Below, one piece after another: positions 46,336-58,696 of a DNA stretch of 64,000 nucleotides. This DNA comes from Chelonoidis abingdonii (taxonomy: Eukaryota; Chordata; Testudines; Testudinidae). Every line of letters begins with the position of its first letter. The stretch's first letter is position 1. The stretch covers positions 178,209,825 to 178,273,824 of the forward strand of contig NC_133769.1 of the NCBI RefSeq assembly GCF_003597395.2. The letters are read 5' to 3'. Position numbers and translations under genes: made by a program. The notes below the pieces were generated by a model. It ran no database searches and was not told the DNA's origin. It saw only the letters and a list, made by a program, of their open reading frames with translations.

Positions 46336-47755
46336 GCAGGGAGTGATTGAAAGCATAGGAGAGAAGTCTTTGGGCTCTCAGTTCCAGTGACCGAGACTAG
46401 ACCCAAGATAGTCTATTGCAGCCCAGAGCTGCAATTGTAGAGAAAATCCTGTTCAGCCCCAGGCCAGAATATGTCAAGTGTGGATAGAATCTCTGGGGAA
46501 CTGAACTGCTAAAATCTAAGACGTCTACTGAACATGTGAGAACTGCAATTTTTCAAACACTGTAACTTGCCCAAATGTTGACAGATTTTCACAGAGGAAA
46601 AAACAAAACAAAAAAACAACCCTAAAACAAAACACATCTGTGACCCCACTTCCAAATGGCAAGCCCTGGCACCAAAGCATGGGGGAGCTACGGATTCTCA
46701 AAGCAAACATCAGCAACAATTTTTAAACCTGGGCTCAGAAACAGCTGCATAGTAAGTGGTGCTACCAGTCGGTGCAGCATGTAGAGACTACAGGTTGCAG
46801 GATACCATGCAGCCAGGTTACTCAGATCAAGATAAAATATTGCATGCTAAGAACTATAATTTCTAAGACACTAGGCCTCCATGCTGAAGATGAGGCCAGC
46901 AACAAGTTTCATTAGAGAACCTTGTGATCCACATTAGGTTACTTATGTCTGGAGAGATCTAGAGACTTCCACACTGTACATGTTAAGCACAGAATCAATG
47001 GCGCCAAGTCCTCCACAGTGGACTATGTCATCCTGGACAGACCCAAGGACTTCACTGCCACTCCTGCCAGGCACATACTCACTTTGGTTAGGAGTTCTTC
47101 AGAAGTAAGGGTGCCAGACCCTCAGTACAAGACTTCAACCTGAGTGGATCCAGGCACCAGAATCATTTTGGCAAGCAGTTCTCCAGTGACAAAGGGTGCT
47201 GGATCTCTGATGCTGGACCCAATGCACCAGGATGGATCCACTCAGAGACACTGACATGAAGAACACAGCTTGTGTGGTGAGTTATGTCCAGCACATAGCT
47301 GACTTAGCATAAAGAGCCTTCCAAGTCAGTGGGGGTACAAGGCCACCCTCCTGCTCTTGTTCATCCTATAATTCCCATTTCATATGGGCATTGTTACTTT
47401 CCCCTCTTTCTTAAGAAAAACTAACTAACTACAAACAAAAATAGGCCCCAAAAAGTGAAAAACAACAAGGGAAATGTTTAGGACAAAGTGTGTGATAAAA
47501 GTTTGTGGCACCATAAGCAGTGAAATAGAACTGAGGGATAGCTGGGGACACACCTTTTTAGATCCCCTGAAGTCCTCCATGAAGGGGTGAGAAGAAGAGA
47601 GGAATGAGTGATCCCAGGGGACACTGCTCAACACAAGATTCTGGAAGCCTGTGATCCCACAAGTAAAAATATATAGAAGCCACTTGAAGACCAAGTGGGT
47701 GTGTTTTTTCAGGTTAAATCTGCTTCCCTCAACCCACACAAACCCCAGTGCTCAC
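46336..47755. other. POU2F1 intron upstream of the 39-kb exon, nothing certain
   Basis: Mixed composition. 46950-47350 carries GATCC-, CAGG- and GACC-type words that vaguely recall the DIRS gag region, but I cannot support an assignment. Confidence 0.4.
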
Positions 47756-47935
47756 CTGTGCAATCTGTATTGGCTGAGAAAGAGGAATCTGCGTCATCGG
47801 CGTCGCAGCGGAGGCCGAGATGGTGGCACCTGCAGCGCTGTGCTGCTGACTGGCTGAATGCTGCACTGCAGCCGCCAGCAACTGTGCCTGTGCCTGTTGT
47901 AATAATAACTGCTGCTGGGCTGGCGTCAACGTGAG
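47756..47935 (-). CDS. POU2F1: POU2F1 coding exon, 180 nt, Gln-rich (4th of 7)
   Basis: Sixty codons beginning [20 protein letters not shown] and ending [10 protein letters not shown]. The acceptor is TTTTTCTAG and the donor CAG|GTGAGC, phase 0 at both ends. This is the core of the glutamine-rich transactivation region, with runs of QQQ and QQ among leucines and alanines. The [13 protein letters not shown] stretch appears to have one Gln fewer than the mammalian sequence I remember, a plausible one-codon length change in a glutamine tract. The intron that follows is 8.4 kb. Confidence 0.97.
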
Positions 47936-49750
47936 CTAGAAAAAATTAGAACAAACAGCCATTAACAGCAGAAAGAATTGTTCCCATTACAAACTATCAG
48001 CTATTAATCAGGTAACGGACATTGGCCAACCTAGGCACCTTATGTAAGGGCAGCTGGCTACTCAGCATAACATAGCAATCAACCTACAGCACAAGTTTAG
48101 TAGAAGCATTGAAACTAAGTGTTATGCTGCAATCAGAATCTGACGAATCACGCAAGCTTCTCCACAGATCTACTCCAAGGTTCATGCAAAAAGGTAATTA
48201 ACTAGCAGGCAAAAAGAAAGAATCAGTCCTGACAGGATTTGAAAGGAAATGTACACCAAACAGAGCAGCAAGTGATTAGCCAGATGAAAGAAAAGCAGGA
48301 GTGCTGGCTATGGCTACTGAATGAACTGATAACATCCCAGCTGCTTCACATTAGCAAGAATCCCTGCCATATTCCATCATTTCCATTATGCCCTAATATA
48401 TAAGTGAAGAATATGAGCTCCATTTGTTTCACTCCAAGTCTCCCCTCCCATCTGACTTTTTTTAAAAAAAAACCAAAAAACCAAACCAGAATAGAGTTGG
48501 CAAGTTTACATCCCTTCATCTTCCAAACACACATTATCTCTATGAAACAGGTAGCTAGTCTCTCCTTTATATATAAATGAATCCTGATGTCCGTATTTAA
48601 TACAATCCTCATCTACACAAACCTGGAGTTTTGAATGTCTCAGTACCACAGACATTCATCAGACAAAACAAAAATGACTTATTTAGAATAGGTTTTAATA
48701 ACTTCCTTCCACTACGTAATTTTTGTTGTTGTTGAAAGCAAATGTACTTTATCATAGTAAAATACAAACTAAATTAAACAAAATCCATTAAATGTGGGCC
48801 TGGATCATTTACATAGCTATTCTACTTTGAGGATTCTGCAGCGAACAGGACTGAATTAGTCATGGCATCATTCAAGTTTGCAGATGACATCACCCAACAA
48901 TTTAAATCATAGACCCAATGCATTGATGGAATAACCTCCTAATACCCTATTCATGGGCAAAACCCTCAATCTGAAGAGCTGATGAAATGGAAATAACCTC
49001 TCCAACCAAACCAATCCTCTCTCGTTTGTTTTTCTAATTAATTTTAAACACTTCTGGCGGTTGCCACAAGCACAACTACCCCTAAAAAAACACAAAAACA
49101 AAAAACACCAAACTTCCACATCCCCAAAACTTTACTATTTAAAACAAAACAAAAACTCTAGAATAATCAAGATTGACAGGTTAAATGGAGGGGCTGAATT
49201 CTGTGAGCGTACGCAAAAAGGTTGATGATATCTAAAGATCGAGTTGCTCAGAAAACACAAACTTTATGCCCTTTGCAAAGTATTTAAAAAGTTTGGGGAT
49301 ATAAAGTTTCCATCACTTTTGCTACACATGTACCTGCATTTTGACATGGTGTTTCCCTCTCATGCTTCTATATGGTCCCGCAGTAAAGTCAAAATGTTGA
49401 CTTTCTGCTATCCATGACTTCTATAATAGTCTAACGTCAAACCTAGAGTTCTGATTTCATTGCAAGGTCAAGTAGGAGAGAATGAATAGGAACCAAAAAA
49501 TTCTAATATTGTAATACACATTTTCTCCAACAAACACAAGGCACTAAGAACTACTGACAAGCAGACTGCTTTTTATATAAAAATGTTCTCACTCCCCTTG
49601 CCATCTGTGTGAAAGTTCCTCTTTAATGAAATGACAGTAACCTTGGACAGCCACTCTGCTATCTGTTGGTGGGTGATTCTAATTGGATGATGAATGATAG
49701 CAGTACTGCCAGACAGGAGGCTTACTACAATTCTCTTGGGTAAACCTTAC
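47936..49750. other. POU2F1 intron (1.8 kb)
   Basis: AT-rich with A-rich runs (AAAACAAAACAAAA type, near 49140 and 49085). No mobile element or exon recognised. Confidence 0.5.
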
Positions 49751-49870
49751 CCCAGTGATCTGTCCTCCGGCCAGCATGAGCTGGGTCTGGGGTATGGCCG
49801 CCTGCACTGAAGGCTGCTGGGAAGGCTGGCTTGGCTGCTGGGTGTCCCCAGATTCTTCATTAGATTTAGA
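49751..49870 (-). CDS. POU2F1: POU2F1 coding exon, 120 nt (3rd of 7)
   Basis: Forty codons, from [10 protein letters not shown] to [10 protein letters not shown]. The acceptor is TTTCCTAG and the donor GGG|GTAAGG, with phase 0 at both ends. The segment is rich in Gln, Pro and Ser ([11 protein letters not shown]), as expected of the Oct-1 N-terminal activation domain. Against the mammalian protein as I remember it, I see a Thr in place of Ser before the first QQ pair. Intact, with no stop or frameshift. Confidence 0.95.
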
Positions 49871-51500
49871 CTAGGAAAAAAATATAACTCTTTATAGTGT
49901 AAAACAGATGTTAATGTGTACACTACTATCTTTACACTGTACATCAAAATCTTTCATCTGCATACAAAAAGCCCTTGGGTTCATTTTAAGAGTGGGTTTA
50001 AGAAATGGCTCTTTCTGCCCACCATCTCAGCTATGACTGCTCCAACATGTGTAGCTAACACAGCTTGGGGTTAAAACAAAACAAAACACTCAGTTCTTTT
50101 GTACCTGAAATATTTTCAGATCTCACTTTGTTTGCTGCAGCATCACTGAAGTTGATGCTACTTTTTACCACAAAGAAAAAATATTTGCCTACCGCAAAGC
50201 ACTTAAAATTATTCACGGACTAAAATCCAGAACAATGGAGTGAAGAGAGTATATGTTTTTCAAACATCTGCATTAAGGATATTAAGTCAACAGAATGCTA
50301 GGGGGACTGGTTTGAAATTCCCTTATATGCTTCACTAAATCTAGCAAGAAGCTCAACACAAATGGTCTTAAAATAAAAAATTAAGCATTTATATAGCTGT
50401 GTAGTGTGTTTTACTTAAAATTAGTTGTTTTTTTTTAAAAATGGAGAAGAGAATACTGCAGCCATGAGGGAGGAAATGCAAGAAAGTGTCTGAGGAGGAA
50501 AGAGAGGGTTTTATGGTAATTAAAACTGGTTATGCAGAGTATTAAAATTCTGCATAGATTTGCATATTTTCCACCACCTGTTTTGGGGACTGCAGAGAAG
50601 GCTAATTAACATAAAGCCTCTGATTAATTCTGCTAGTCACTGAGAGATAATTACAGCATAGGACTGTAAACATTCTGCACTAGTGATACAGCCTGTTTGC
50701 CAACATCTCTCTCAGGGATGGAAGTTTACCATGGCAACCAAGGCAATTTTCTGCCTCCTTTCTCTTAAAAAGGAAGATCATCGTATTTCCCTTTCTTTCT
50801 AAAGCATCACCACACGTAACTGGGTCCATGTTCTATTTGGCTTCATAGAATGCACTATCCCATTTCTTTAGTATACTGCAGTATTAAAACCAGTTTTCAA
50901 TAAAACTACATCCCTTTCCCCTTTCGGCAAGGCATGTTGCTTGAATATTGTATTGAAAGGAAGCAGTAGGTTGATTGAAATGCTATGGAGCATACTGCAT
51001 CACACAAAGTTTGAATGCTTTGCTATACTATGCAGATCAATGAGGAGCAAGTAGCCCAGTTTATTTTTAAATTACTAGGTATAATTTACTTGATACTGTA
51101 GGAAACCCAAGTGATCCACATCAGCAACCTTAAAAATCAGTGCTACATCGGCCCCCTATGTTCAGCTTTCAAAAACAGCTTGCAAAGTAATCTATGATTA
51201 AAATAAGGTTGGAATCAAGGAATATGTGAGATTATTGGAGTTTGTAATGAAGCATGAGAACTATTTACAACAGCTCACTAACCTCTGACACAAAATTATT
51301 AGTATCAATGAATTAACCAGCTCCTACTGCTGACCATCACCCAATCTGTTCTGCAGCTGTGAAACTATTACTGCTCAACCTCTCTTTTATTTTACAAACT
51401 CAAGCAAATGTAATTAGAATGGGACAGCTCACAGTCTGAAAACTATCTTTAATGAAACAGATACTTGATGGAGAATGGGAGAAGGAGGGGCAGTCCTTAC
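49871..51500. other. POU2F1 intron (1.6 kb) containing an enhancer-like block
   Basis: Apart from the block at 50500-50760, AT-rich intron with no named repeats. Confidence 0.5.
50500..50760. promoter_or_regulatory. Candidate intronic enhancer with perfect octamer
   Basis: Contains a perfect octamer ATTTGCAT at 50558-50565, several homeodomain-type sites (GGTAATTAAAA, GGCTAATTAAC, TCTGATTAATTCTG, GATAATTAC) and an E-box type CACCTG at 50576. It lacks repeats, and the motif packing resembles vertebrate developmental enhancers. The octamer is the binding site of the protein this gene encodes, so autoregulation is conceivable. Evidence is motif content only. Confidence 0.4.
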
Positions 51501-51554
51501 CTGTACATTTAAGGACTGAGCAGCAGCCTGTAAACTTGTTCCAGCAAGCTGGAC
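51501..51554 (-). CDS. POU2F1: POU2F1 coding exon, 54 nt (2nd of 7)
   Basis: A small exon of exactly 18 codons (VQLAGTSLQAAAQSLNVQ), with acceptor TTGTAG and donor CAG|GTAAGG. Both ends are in phase 0, so skipping it would keep the reading frame. It is part of the alanine/glutamine-rich N-terminal region of Oct-1. It sits 3047 bp downstream of the previous exon and 1630 bp upstream of the next. It is too short to stand out as an open reading frame and was located from the splice sites and the expected protein order. Confidence 0.94.
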
Positions 51555-54500
51555 CTACAACACAGTGCAAAGAACTGAGATGAAGTGAAGTAATGGTCAT
51601 ATAAAGCTTTGAAAGATGAAACAACAACCCCCTAAAACATTCTGCAGTAGCTGAAAGTAGGGGTAGTGCTGAGAAATATTAGACACAAGTCTAAATGGAC
51701 CTTGCACAGTGTTATCTGTCCACCTCTTACTGAGAAAAGATTCTGTCAGTTTAGGACCTCTGGATAGTGATGTGAATCTGACTATGAAAGGAGCACTTTT
51801 TGGTGGGTGAGTCTTCTTTGGGAAATATAATTTTTATGCAGAAATCTCCTACGTTCTTAAAATGAAAACCCTATTAATCAACTTCTTAACTTCAGAACAG
51901 GTATTACCCCAAATACGCATGCTGCATTCACCACCTTCCTTACATCACACAATGGGAATTTACACATGCAGCAGGAACCTCTTATACCACATAAAAACTG
52001 TTCTCACCCATCAGTCCACGACCCAGGCACTCTCACTGTCCCTAAACGCTGCAAAAATAAATTACATACAGAGGACAGGATACCCTTAACATGGGCAGCA
52101 TTGACTGAAGTGTACTGAAACTCAAATTCAATTTTTGAGATCGATGACCTGGGCCAATACTCCCAGGAAAGTATTTTTGGGGAGGGGAATGGGGGGAGCA
52201 GGAAAGTGAAATGAAAGCAACATTCCAAAACTTGAGATTTTTAAGAGCAAGATAGAGACAAAAATATTACGAACAGGAAAAAGATTCTCTCTCCTGTTAC
52301 CACATAAATTATATGCTCATATGCTGTAGACAGCTTCAATAACTCTATTCATGTTACCATCATCAGCATCACTCCTACTAGGAAGGAAGAATGTTACATA
52401 ATTGCCAATACTTCCAAAGGGCGGGATTATAGCCTGTAGACTATTTTGTCACTGACCATGCTTGAAATCCACTGCTTTACTGGGAACCAGGAAACACATA
52501 ATGAGTACAAGAAAAACAAATGATCAAAAGTGGTATGCTGTCTTTTAAGGAAAGGAAGACATCCCTATACTGAGATGTGTTGCATGAGAGTAATAACATA
52601 TTTAACTATACTTGCTTTCCTGTTGGCTTGTGTGGGTTGGAGAGCTTTAATTCAGATCCAGATACAAAAATTCCATGCTGTGGCAGCTCTGACCTTACAG
52701 AGCCATCTCTTGAAATGTTTCATACGTTCCTGGGTGGGATTCTACAAGGTTTTCTGCATTTCCTCTGTTGCCATACAGAGCTCATATCTAGAAGTTAAAT
52801 TTAATTTGCCTTGCCTGTTGTGTTCTGAGATTTCAACAACATACAGCCCAAACAGCCTAATCAAACTGCTGTCCTAGTGAAATAGCCTGGATATAATATT
52901 TTTATCTTTCTCAGCACTAAAGGTTGACCGTACAAACTTAGGTCTCTTAAGTGCAGCCAGCACACACTTAAACAGATTGTGTTGTTCTCTCTTCCCCACA
53001 TCCATCTCCATACCCCTATGCACACGCTTTCCTATTAGAGTATTTTACAAGGTGCTGTTTCTGAACAGCACCTTGTATTGTATTTGGCATTGGTCAGTAA
53101 AGCACCTCATCTTGAGAGTAATCACAGCTGTCACCACTAAGAATTCCTATAATGGAAGACATTAATAGTTCATACCTAAGGTGGTAGCCAGCCTCACACT
53201 GGCCATTGCCAGATGTATCAAAAGAAGACTTGGAGATTTCTTGAAACTAGAGATTCAAGAAATGCAGCATACATCGTCACAAAAAAGTTACGGTCTTAGC
53301 AACTTTTTAAAAATACTTTTCAGGGCAAGGTGACAAAATATTGTCCTGATAGAAGTTATTGATTTCAGGTAAGTTCATATGACAAATGAACATCAAAAAA
53401 AGCTGTACTGGAAAGACAAAAGACATTCAGAGCTCCTGAATTTGCATACCATACTGACACACAACCTTCAGGGTACTGAGAGTGAGGTGTGCAAGAAAGG
53501 CACTCTCCAACAGCCTATTGCTTCGGTGTACTCAAACATTCACACTGTTATTCCACAGGTCCTAGGTAAACCTCTGACCTTAGGAAAATTATAATTTTGT
53601 GACAAAATAGTACTGAATGCTCAGTACAATAAAATGGCAGATCTGCGCTCTTGAAAGTGAACATAAAAGCCTGAGTACCTTAATTATACCGTAACAATTG
53701 TGTAACCCCAGACCCTGAACACGTGGGGTCAGCCAATTAGTTCCAGTAATTTTAAGTTTAAACTTGGTGCCAAGGAAGGGAAAGACATTTGTTCTCAGAT
53801 CCTAAGTGTGATCAGACACCCTACCTCTGAAGTATAGCTTTGACTCCGTAAGAACAGGGGCTGTAGAGAAGCGATTAAGAGAAATAAAAGTCTGAATATC
53901 CTAAGGAAAACAACTCCATGAAATAAATCTTCCTAAAAATGACTCAAATTTGTAGAAACATATGCTTGTCTAGTTCCATCATTTTAAGCTTTCCCTGAGC
54001 ACGGGAAGCAACAGGAGGACTTGAACTGTGTACTGGTAGCCCTCACTATTACTTCTCCTGTCTTTAACTAGGCATTGACAAGTTCCAGGTCCATGCTGGG
54101 ACAGTTATTGGGCAAATATAATTCTTAAGAGACCAATTCTGGCCTTGTCTTTGGACACCCGTGATTCTAATGGACACTCTTCCGAAGAGGAGTAAACATT
54201 ATATCCTAGTGGCCTGTACAGTTCCAGAGTATTCATTTCCTACGCCCGCCTCCAGATTTTTTAAAGAACTATGAACAGCATATGGTGTTTTAATTGTAAG
54301 TACTCATCTGTAATATGGCCCTGTGGTGGCATCTGTTATCTAAAAGTTCCCAAAAGAGCTATTTCCCAATAATAATTCTCAGTGTATTTGATATGTGGGC
54401 TACAGACAAGTACAATAATTCATGACTAGCCTCTAACATTTAGCAGGCAGAAAAAAAAAATCTCACATCCTACTCAGGATGACAGTGCTCCCCTACGCTA

Positions 54501-54601
54501 CTCATGGATTCAGCTGCCAACTGTACAGGGAAAAAAAAAAATCTTTCCCCATCCATTTCTTTCCCAAACCACTTCCAGTTTAAAAAGTGTCTTTGTTTTA
54601 C
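51555..54601. other. POU2F1 intron (3.0 kb)
   Basis: AT-rich intron without identifiable mobile elements. It contains a perfect octamer ATTTGCAT at 53440-53447 and a perfect hairpin at 53046-53077. The frame 52530-52877 has no recognisable domain. Confidence 0.5.
53046..53077. repeat. Perfect 14-bp stem, 4-nt loop hairpin
   Basis: TACAAGGTGCTGTT is followed by TCTG and then its exact inverse. The stem is too short for a microRNA precursor. It may belong to an old repeat or be a protein-binding palindrome. Confidence 0.8.
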
Positions 54602-54702
54602 CTGATGAAGGTGTCCAAGGAAGGCCTGAGCCTGGGCTGTAGAGATTGCCCCTCCAACGGGCACAGGCTGCTTCTGAAAGTCCAGGCCATTTGTCTGTGT
54701 GC
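54602..54702 (-). CDS. POU2F1: POU2F1 (Oct-1) coding exon, N-terminal region (1st of 7 in window)
   Basis: This exon encodes 33 complete codons, from [10 protein letters not shown] to GHLHQ, which I recognise as the N-terminal part of the Oct-1 transcription factor. The acceptor is a pyrimidine-rich CTCTTCAG and the donor is CAG|GTAAAA. It begins with two bases (GC) that complete a glycine codon started in the preceding exon, so that exon must end in phase 1. I did not find the preceding exon, which should carry the start codon, between here and the right edge. POU2F1 is a broadly expressed nuclear factor that binds the octamer element. This segment lies ahead of the Gln-rich activation region. 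Confidence 0.95.
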
Positions 54703-55730
54703 CTGAAGAGGCAGAAGAAATTACAAAACTGTTGAACAGCACTCAAAAAGAAATTATATTAAGAAATTTTAAATTAATTCTTGCTGAAGTCTCCTGCTAC
54801 TCTGGACTTCTAACTCTTAATTCCATGAAACGTCCTCCAATAACAACAAGGGTTTGAGTCTCCCCAGAAATGAAAGCAGCACTGTCACTCCCAGCAGCAC
54901 TGTCACTCCCAGCCAGTTAAACATAAGCAATTTCATGGCACCCTAATGCCTATCATCTTGATCACCCTGCGCTATTAGTGCTGACAATGGTTTTAGAATA
55001 GGATGCTCTATAACTGTATGTGCCTCGGGTTAAGCTCATAGTTCAGTTTTGCAAGTACTCTTTATCTAATTGCTGCTGATGGCAATTTTGAAGGTCAGAC
55101 TTCTGCGAAAAACAAGGATCACAGTGGTAATAACACAATCCCTACTTCTTTTTCACCAGTAGAACTCAAAGTGCTTCATGCTTAAATGTATTTAAGGAAA
55201 AAAAGGATTATTTTCAAGAAAGTAAAGGGTGAGGGGAGAAGGCACAGGGAAATGGTGCATTAGAACATGGGGACATAGTCCTCCTGATAACTATATACCA
55301 GTGTTCCGATGAATATTTGTGCAGAGGTCTTGTTACACTAGATTGCTCTTACTCTATTATCTTTTATTCACTTTGAAATAATTTAGAACTGATTGCCTCT
55401 TTGCACTCTTTTCCCATCCAGGCCTGGAAGAAGGGAAACCCCAAAAGCTAATTCTGGCATATCTGGTTGAAAGAAATGAAAAGTATCAGAAACTTTTCTC
55501 CAAGATATTGTCAAAGTTTTTCTCTTCTGCTAAAAAACAGCTATACTGTGGTTTCAGGAATCATTCCTCCATGTTACATGAAGGGAACAGAATAAGTATT
55601 GTAGACAACTGTTTTGGTACACTGTTGATATTATTACCACCCACACTACAACATCCTCCTGGAATACTGGTGACTATGGGAAAGGATATCTCCAGTTTAT
55701 AAAATTGCACTGAAGTTCGGTAGCAGAGGA
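54703..55730. other. POU2F1 intron upstream of the first exon in window
   Basis: AT-rich intron. A CACTGTCACTCCCAGCAG unit repeats in tandem twice near 54880-54915. No exon recognised. Confidence 0.45.
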
Positions 55731-55734
55731 TACA

Positions 55735-57065
55735 ATACACAGATTCCAAGGCCAGAAGGAACCACTGTGATTATCTAATCTGACATCCTGTATAACATAG
55801 GTCACAGATTTTTCACAAATTCCTAGTGCATATTTTTTTCTAAAAATCCAGTCTTGATTTAAAATTTGCCAGAAATGGAGAACCCACTAGGACCCTTGCT
55901 ACATTGTTCTAATGGTTAATTACTCTCACTGTTCAAAAGGTACACCTTATTTCCAGTCTGAATTTAACTAGCTTCAAATTTCAGGCATCAGCTCATGTTA
56001 TATTTTTCTATACTAGACTGAAGAGCCCATTATCAAATATCTGTTCCTCATGTAGGTACCCACAGACTAACCAAATCACACTTTAATCTTCTCTTTGATT
56101 GAGTTCTTTGCGACTATTACTACATAAAGCACATTCTTCTAATCTTTTAATCATTCTCATGGCTCTTCTCAGAACCCTCTCCAATTTATCGGCATCCTTC
56201 TTGAACTCTGGGCACCAGAACTGGACACAGTATTCTAGCAGCAATTGCACCAGTGCCAAATACAGAAGTAAAATAACCTCTCTGCTCTTACTCAAGATTC
56301 CTGTTTATACATCCAAGGATGCATTAGCCCTTTTTAGCAACAGCACCACACTAGGAGCTCATGTTTACCTTATTATCCACCAGGACCACCAAATTTTTCT
56401 CAGAATCCCTGCTTCCCAGGATAGAGTCCCCCATCTTGTACATATAGCCTATATTCTTTGTTCCTAAATGTATACATTTACATTTAGGTTATTCAAATGT
56501 ATATTGTTTGCTTGAGCTCAGCTTACTGAGTGATCCAGATCACTCTGTATCAGTGAGTGTATCCAATGTGTGAGTCATCTGCAAACTTTATCAGTCATGA
56601 TTTTGTTTTCTTCCAGGTAACCGGTAAAAATGTTAGTGTAAGGCCAAGAGTCGATCCTTGTGGGACTCTGAGAAACATACCCATTTGATGTGATTCCCCA
56701 TTTACAATTACATTTTGAGACCTATTAGTTAGCCAGTTTAATGTATTTAAAATACACCATATTCATTTTATATCTTTTTAGTTTTTTCCCCCCATCAAAA
56801 TGTGGTGCGGTACCAAGTCAAATAAAGTCTTACAGAAGTCTATTACATCAATACTATTACCTTTATCAACCAAACTTCTCATAAAAAAATATATGAAGTT
56901 AATCTGAAAGGATCTATTTTCCATAAATCCATGTTGATTGACATTAATTATAATATCCTCCTTTAATTCTTTATTAATCGAGTCCCGTTTCAGCTGCTCC
57001 ATTATCTTGCCTGGGATCGATGTCAGAATGACAGGCCTATAATTACCCTAATCTTCTAAGAAATG
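55735..57065 (-). mobile_element. CR1-type LINE, minus strand, 5'-truncated and degraded
   Basis: The 3' tail is at the left (on the minus strand it reads AGTGGTTCCTTCTGGCCTTG). The minus frame 56295-56083 contains [20 protein letters not shown], the post-RT region. The frame 57002-56778 contains NVNQHGFMENRSFQINFIYF and SIDVIDFCKTLFDLVPHHIL, the RT region containing the first catalytic Asp. Between them, the catalytic core and the rest are broken by stops and frameshifts. 5' truncation is usual for CR1. Confidence 0.85.
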
Positions 57066-57299
57066 GGGTGACTAAAATGAGAAAAAAACGTGCTCAGATT
57101 TGGAGGAAATTTCAGTAGGATCACTGTACTGCTATCAGATTTTGTCTACCGGTGATGGATAGGTGCTCAACCAGTGCATGACTGCCCATGGCTTATTATA
57201 ACAATCCCATACCCACTAGCCCCTCTTTTTGTTCTATGACTATAGTAATATTAACAGACCTCTTCACTTGAATGATCCCTTAGAATATGTGCTAACTAC

Positions 57300-57450
57300 T
57301 TAAGCTAATCTGTTCGACCTTGTATTTAGCTGAGGAAGAGCTCTGAGTAGCTCAAAAGCTGTCTCTCTCACCAACAGAAGTTGGTCCAATAGAAGATATT
57401 ACCTCACCCACCATGTCTCTCTAATATCCTGGGACCGACACAGCTACACC
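57300..57450 (+). repeat. Common interspersed repeat, unclassified
   Basis: Contains CAACAGAAGTTGGTCCAATA and GGGACCGACACAGCTACACC, a pair I associate with a very frequent turtle interspersed repeat. Its class is unknown to me. Confidence 0.5.
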
Positions 57451-58011
57451 ACCACTGAATACCCCCACACCCCCGGGCCACATCTTATTCAGATTAAAAA
57501 GTGTGACTAGCATATCTGAGTTATTGACTAAATGAAAGAGATGCAGTTGTTATATCATGGGACTTAAGCATTACTTTAAAAATCCATGAAAGCAAGTATG
57601 GCTTATTTTCAGGAAAATCAAGGAGGCATATACTTAGGCTTGGGAGGATTAGATTTTATCGGTAAATGTCTGTAAACATCAATTTCACCAAACTGATGAA
57701 AAAATAATTTCCACTGATGATAACAGAAATTTACTGTTAGGTAAAGTAAGAAAAATGCTGCTTGAGAATTTACTAGAATTTAATTTAAGGATATTTACTT
57801 TGTATATTTTCACAGATGTTGATGGCAACTTGTGTTTTAACAGTTATAAAGCTTTACCTTTTTGAATCTCAGTGTACACTGTCATTAATTATGTATTGTC
57901 TAACACTTCCATAATTTCCTGCAACTGTTAAAAGTTAATTAAATAAAAATATTAAAAAAGGCTTAAAAAAAGAAACATAGCTATTATCCAGTGAACTTTT
58001 AAAAAACGAAA
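57451..58011. other. Intron, AT-rich
   Basis: AT-rich intronic DNA between the interspersed repeat and DIRS copy C. Nothing recognised. Confidence 0.45.
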
Positions 58012-58204
58012 TAGTCACTCACCCTGTGTAGTAACTGTGGTTCTTTGAGGTATGCCCCACTACGGGTGCTCCACTCAAGATGTGCTAGTGCCCCCTGCAC
58101 CTTTGATCAGAGATTTTTCATAGCAGTGTCCGTTCAGCCCGCATATGCATGCTAGTCAGCTTCATGCCCCATGCTACTGTTATATAGCACTGCACAGATG
58201 AACC

Positions 58205-58440
58205 ACTCTTAGGGCAGGTCTACACTACTGCTTAAGTTGATCCAACTTCTGTTGCTCAGCAATGTAAAAAAGCTCTCTCACCCTCCCACTGCAAGTTTTG
58301 TGCTGTCCACACTGGCGCTATGTTGGCGGGAGACACTCTTCTGCCGACATAGCTTCCACTTCTTGCTGACATGGAATAATAATACCGATGGGAGTGCAGT
58401 CTCCCATCAGCATAGCTTGTCTTCACCAGGAGATGAGGAA
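58205..58440. mobile_element. Truncated DNA-transposon MITE within DIRS copy C
   Basis: The start GGCAGGTCTACACTACTGC is a terminal sequence of a turtle MITE family. The interior contains ACTGGCGCTATGTTGGCGGG and GCCGACATAGCTTCC, a partly self-complementary pair. The right terminus is missing. Confidence 0.6.
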
Positions 58441-58696
58441 CAGCATGGAGAGTAATTGGTGAGCAAATAGCCAGCTGAATCTGGTAAGGAAACCATATTT
58501 GTCAGGGCCAGATTGGAAATACTAGGATAATTCTGCTTTGCCTTTTTGTATTTGGTACATAACTTTGGCTATTAAAGGAGTCAGTGGGAATGAGTATAAG
58601 AGAGCTGACCAATGAAGGTGAAAAGCATCCCCACCACCACCCCAAGGACCGGTGATCCAGTCCACCTCTCAAGCAAAACTGGGTACACTTCTTGTT

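Noticed and set aside
46009..46350. A Ser/Pro/Leu-rich 113-codon frame
   Set aside because: It lies in the pyrimidine minisatellite, and its composition explains the open frame.
52530..52877. A 115-codon plus-strand frame in a POU2F1 intron
   Set aside because: Hydrophobic but without a domain, antisense to the host gene, and with no splice or promoter context.
53440..53447. A third perfect octamer as evidence of octamer enrichment
   Set aside because: About two to three perfect octamers are expected by chance in 64 kb of AT-rich DNA, so the count alone means nothing.
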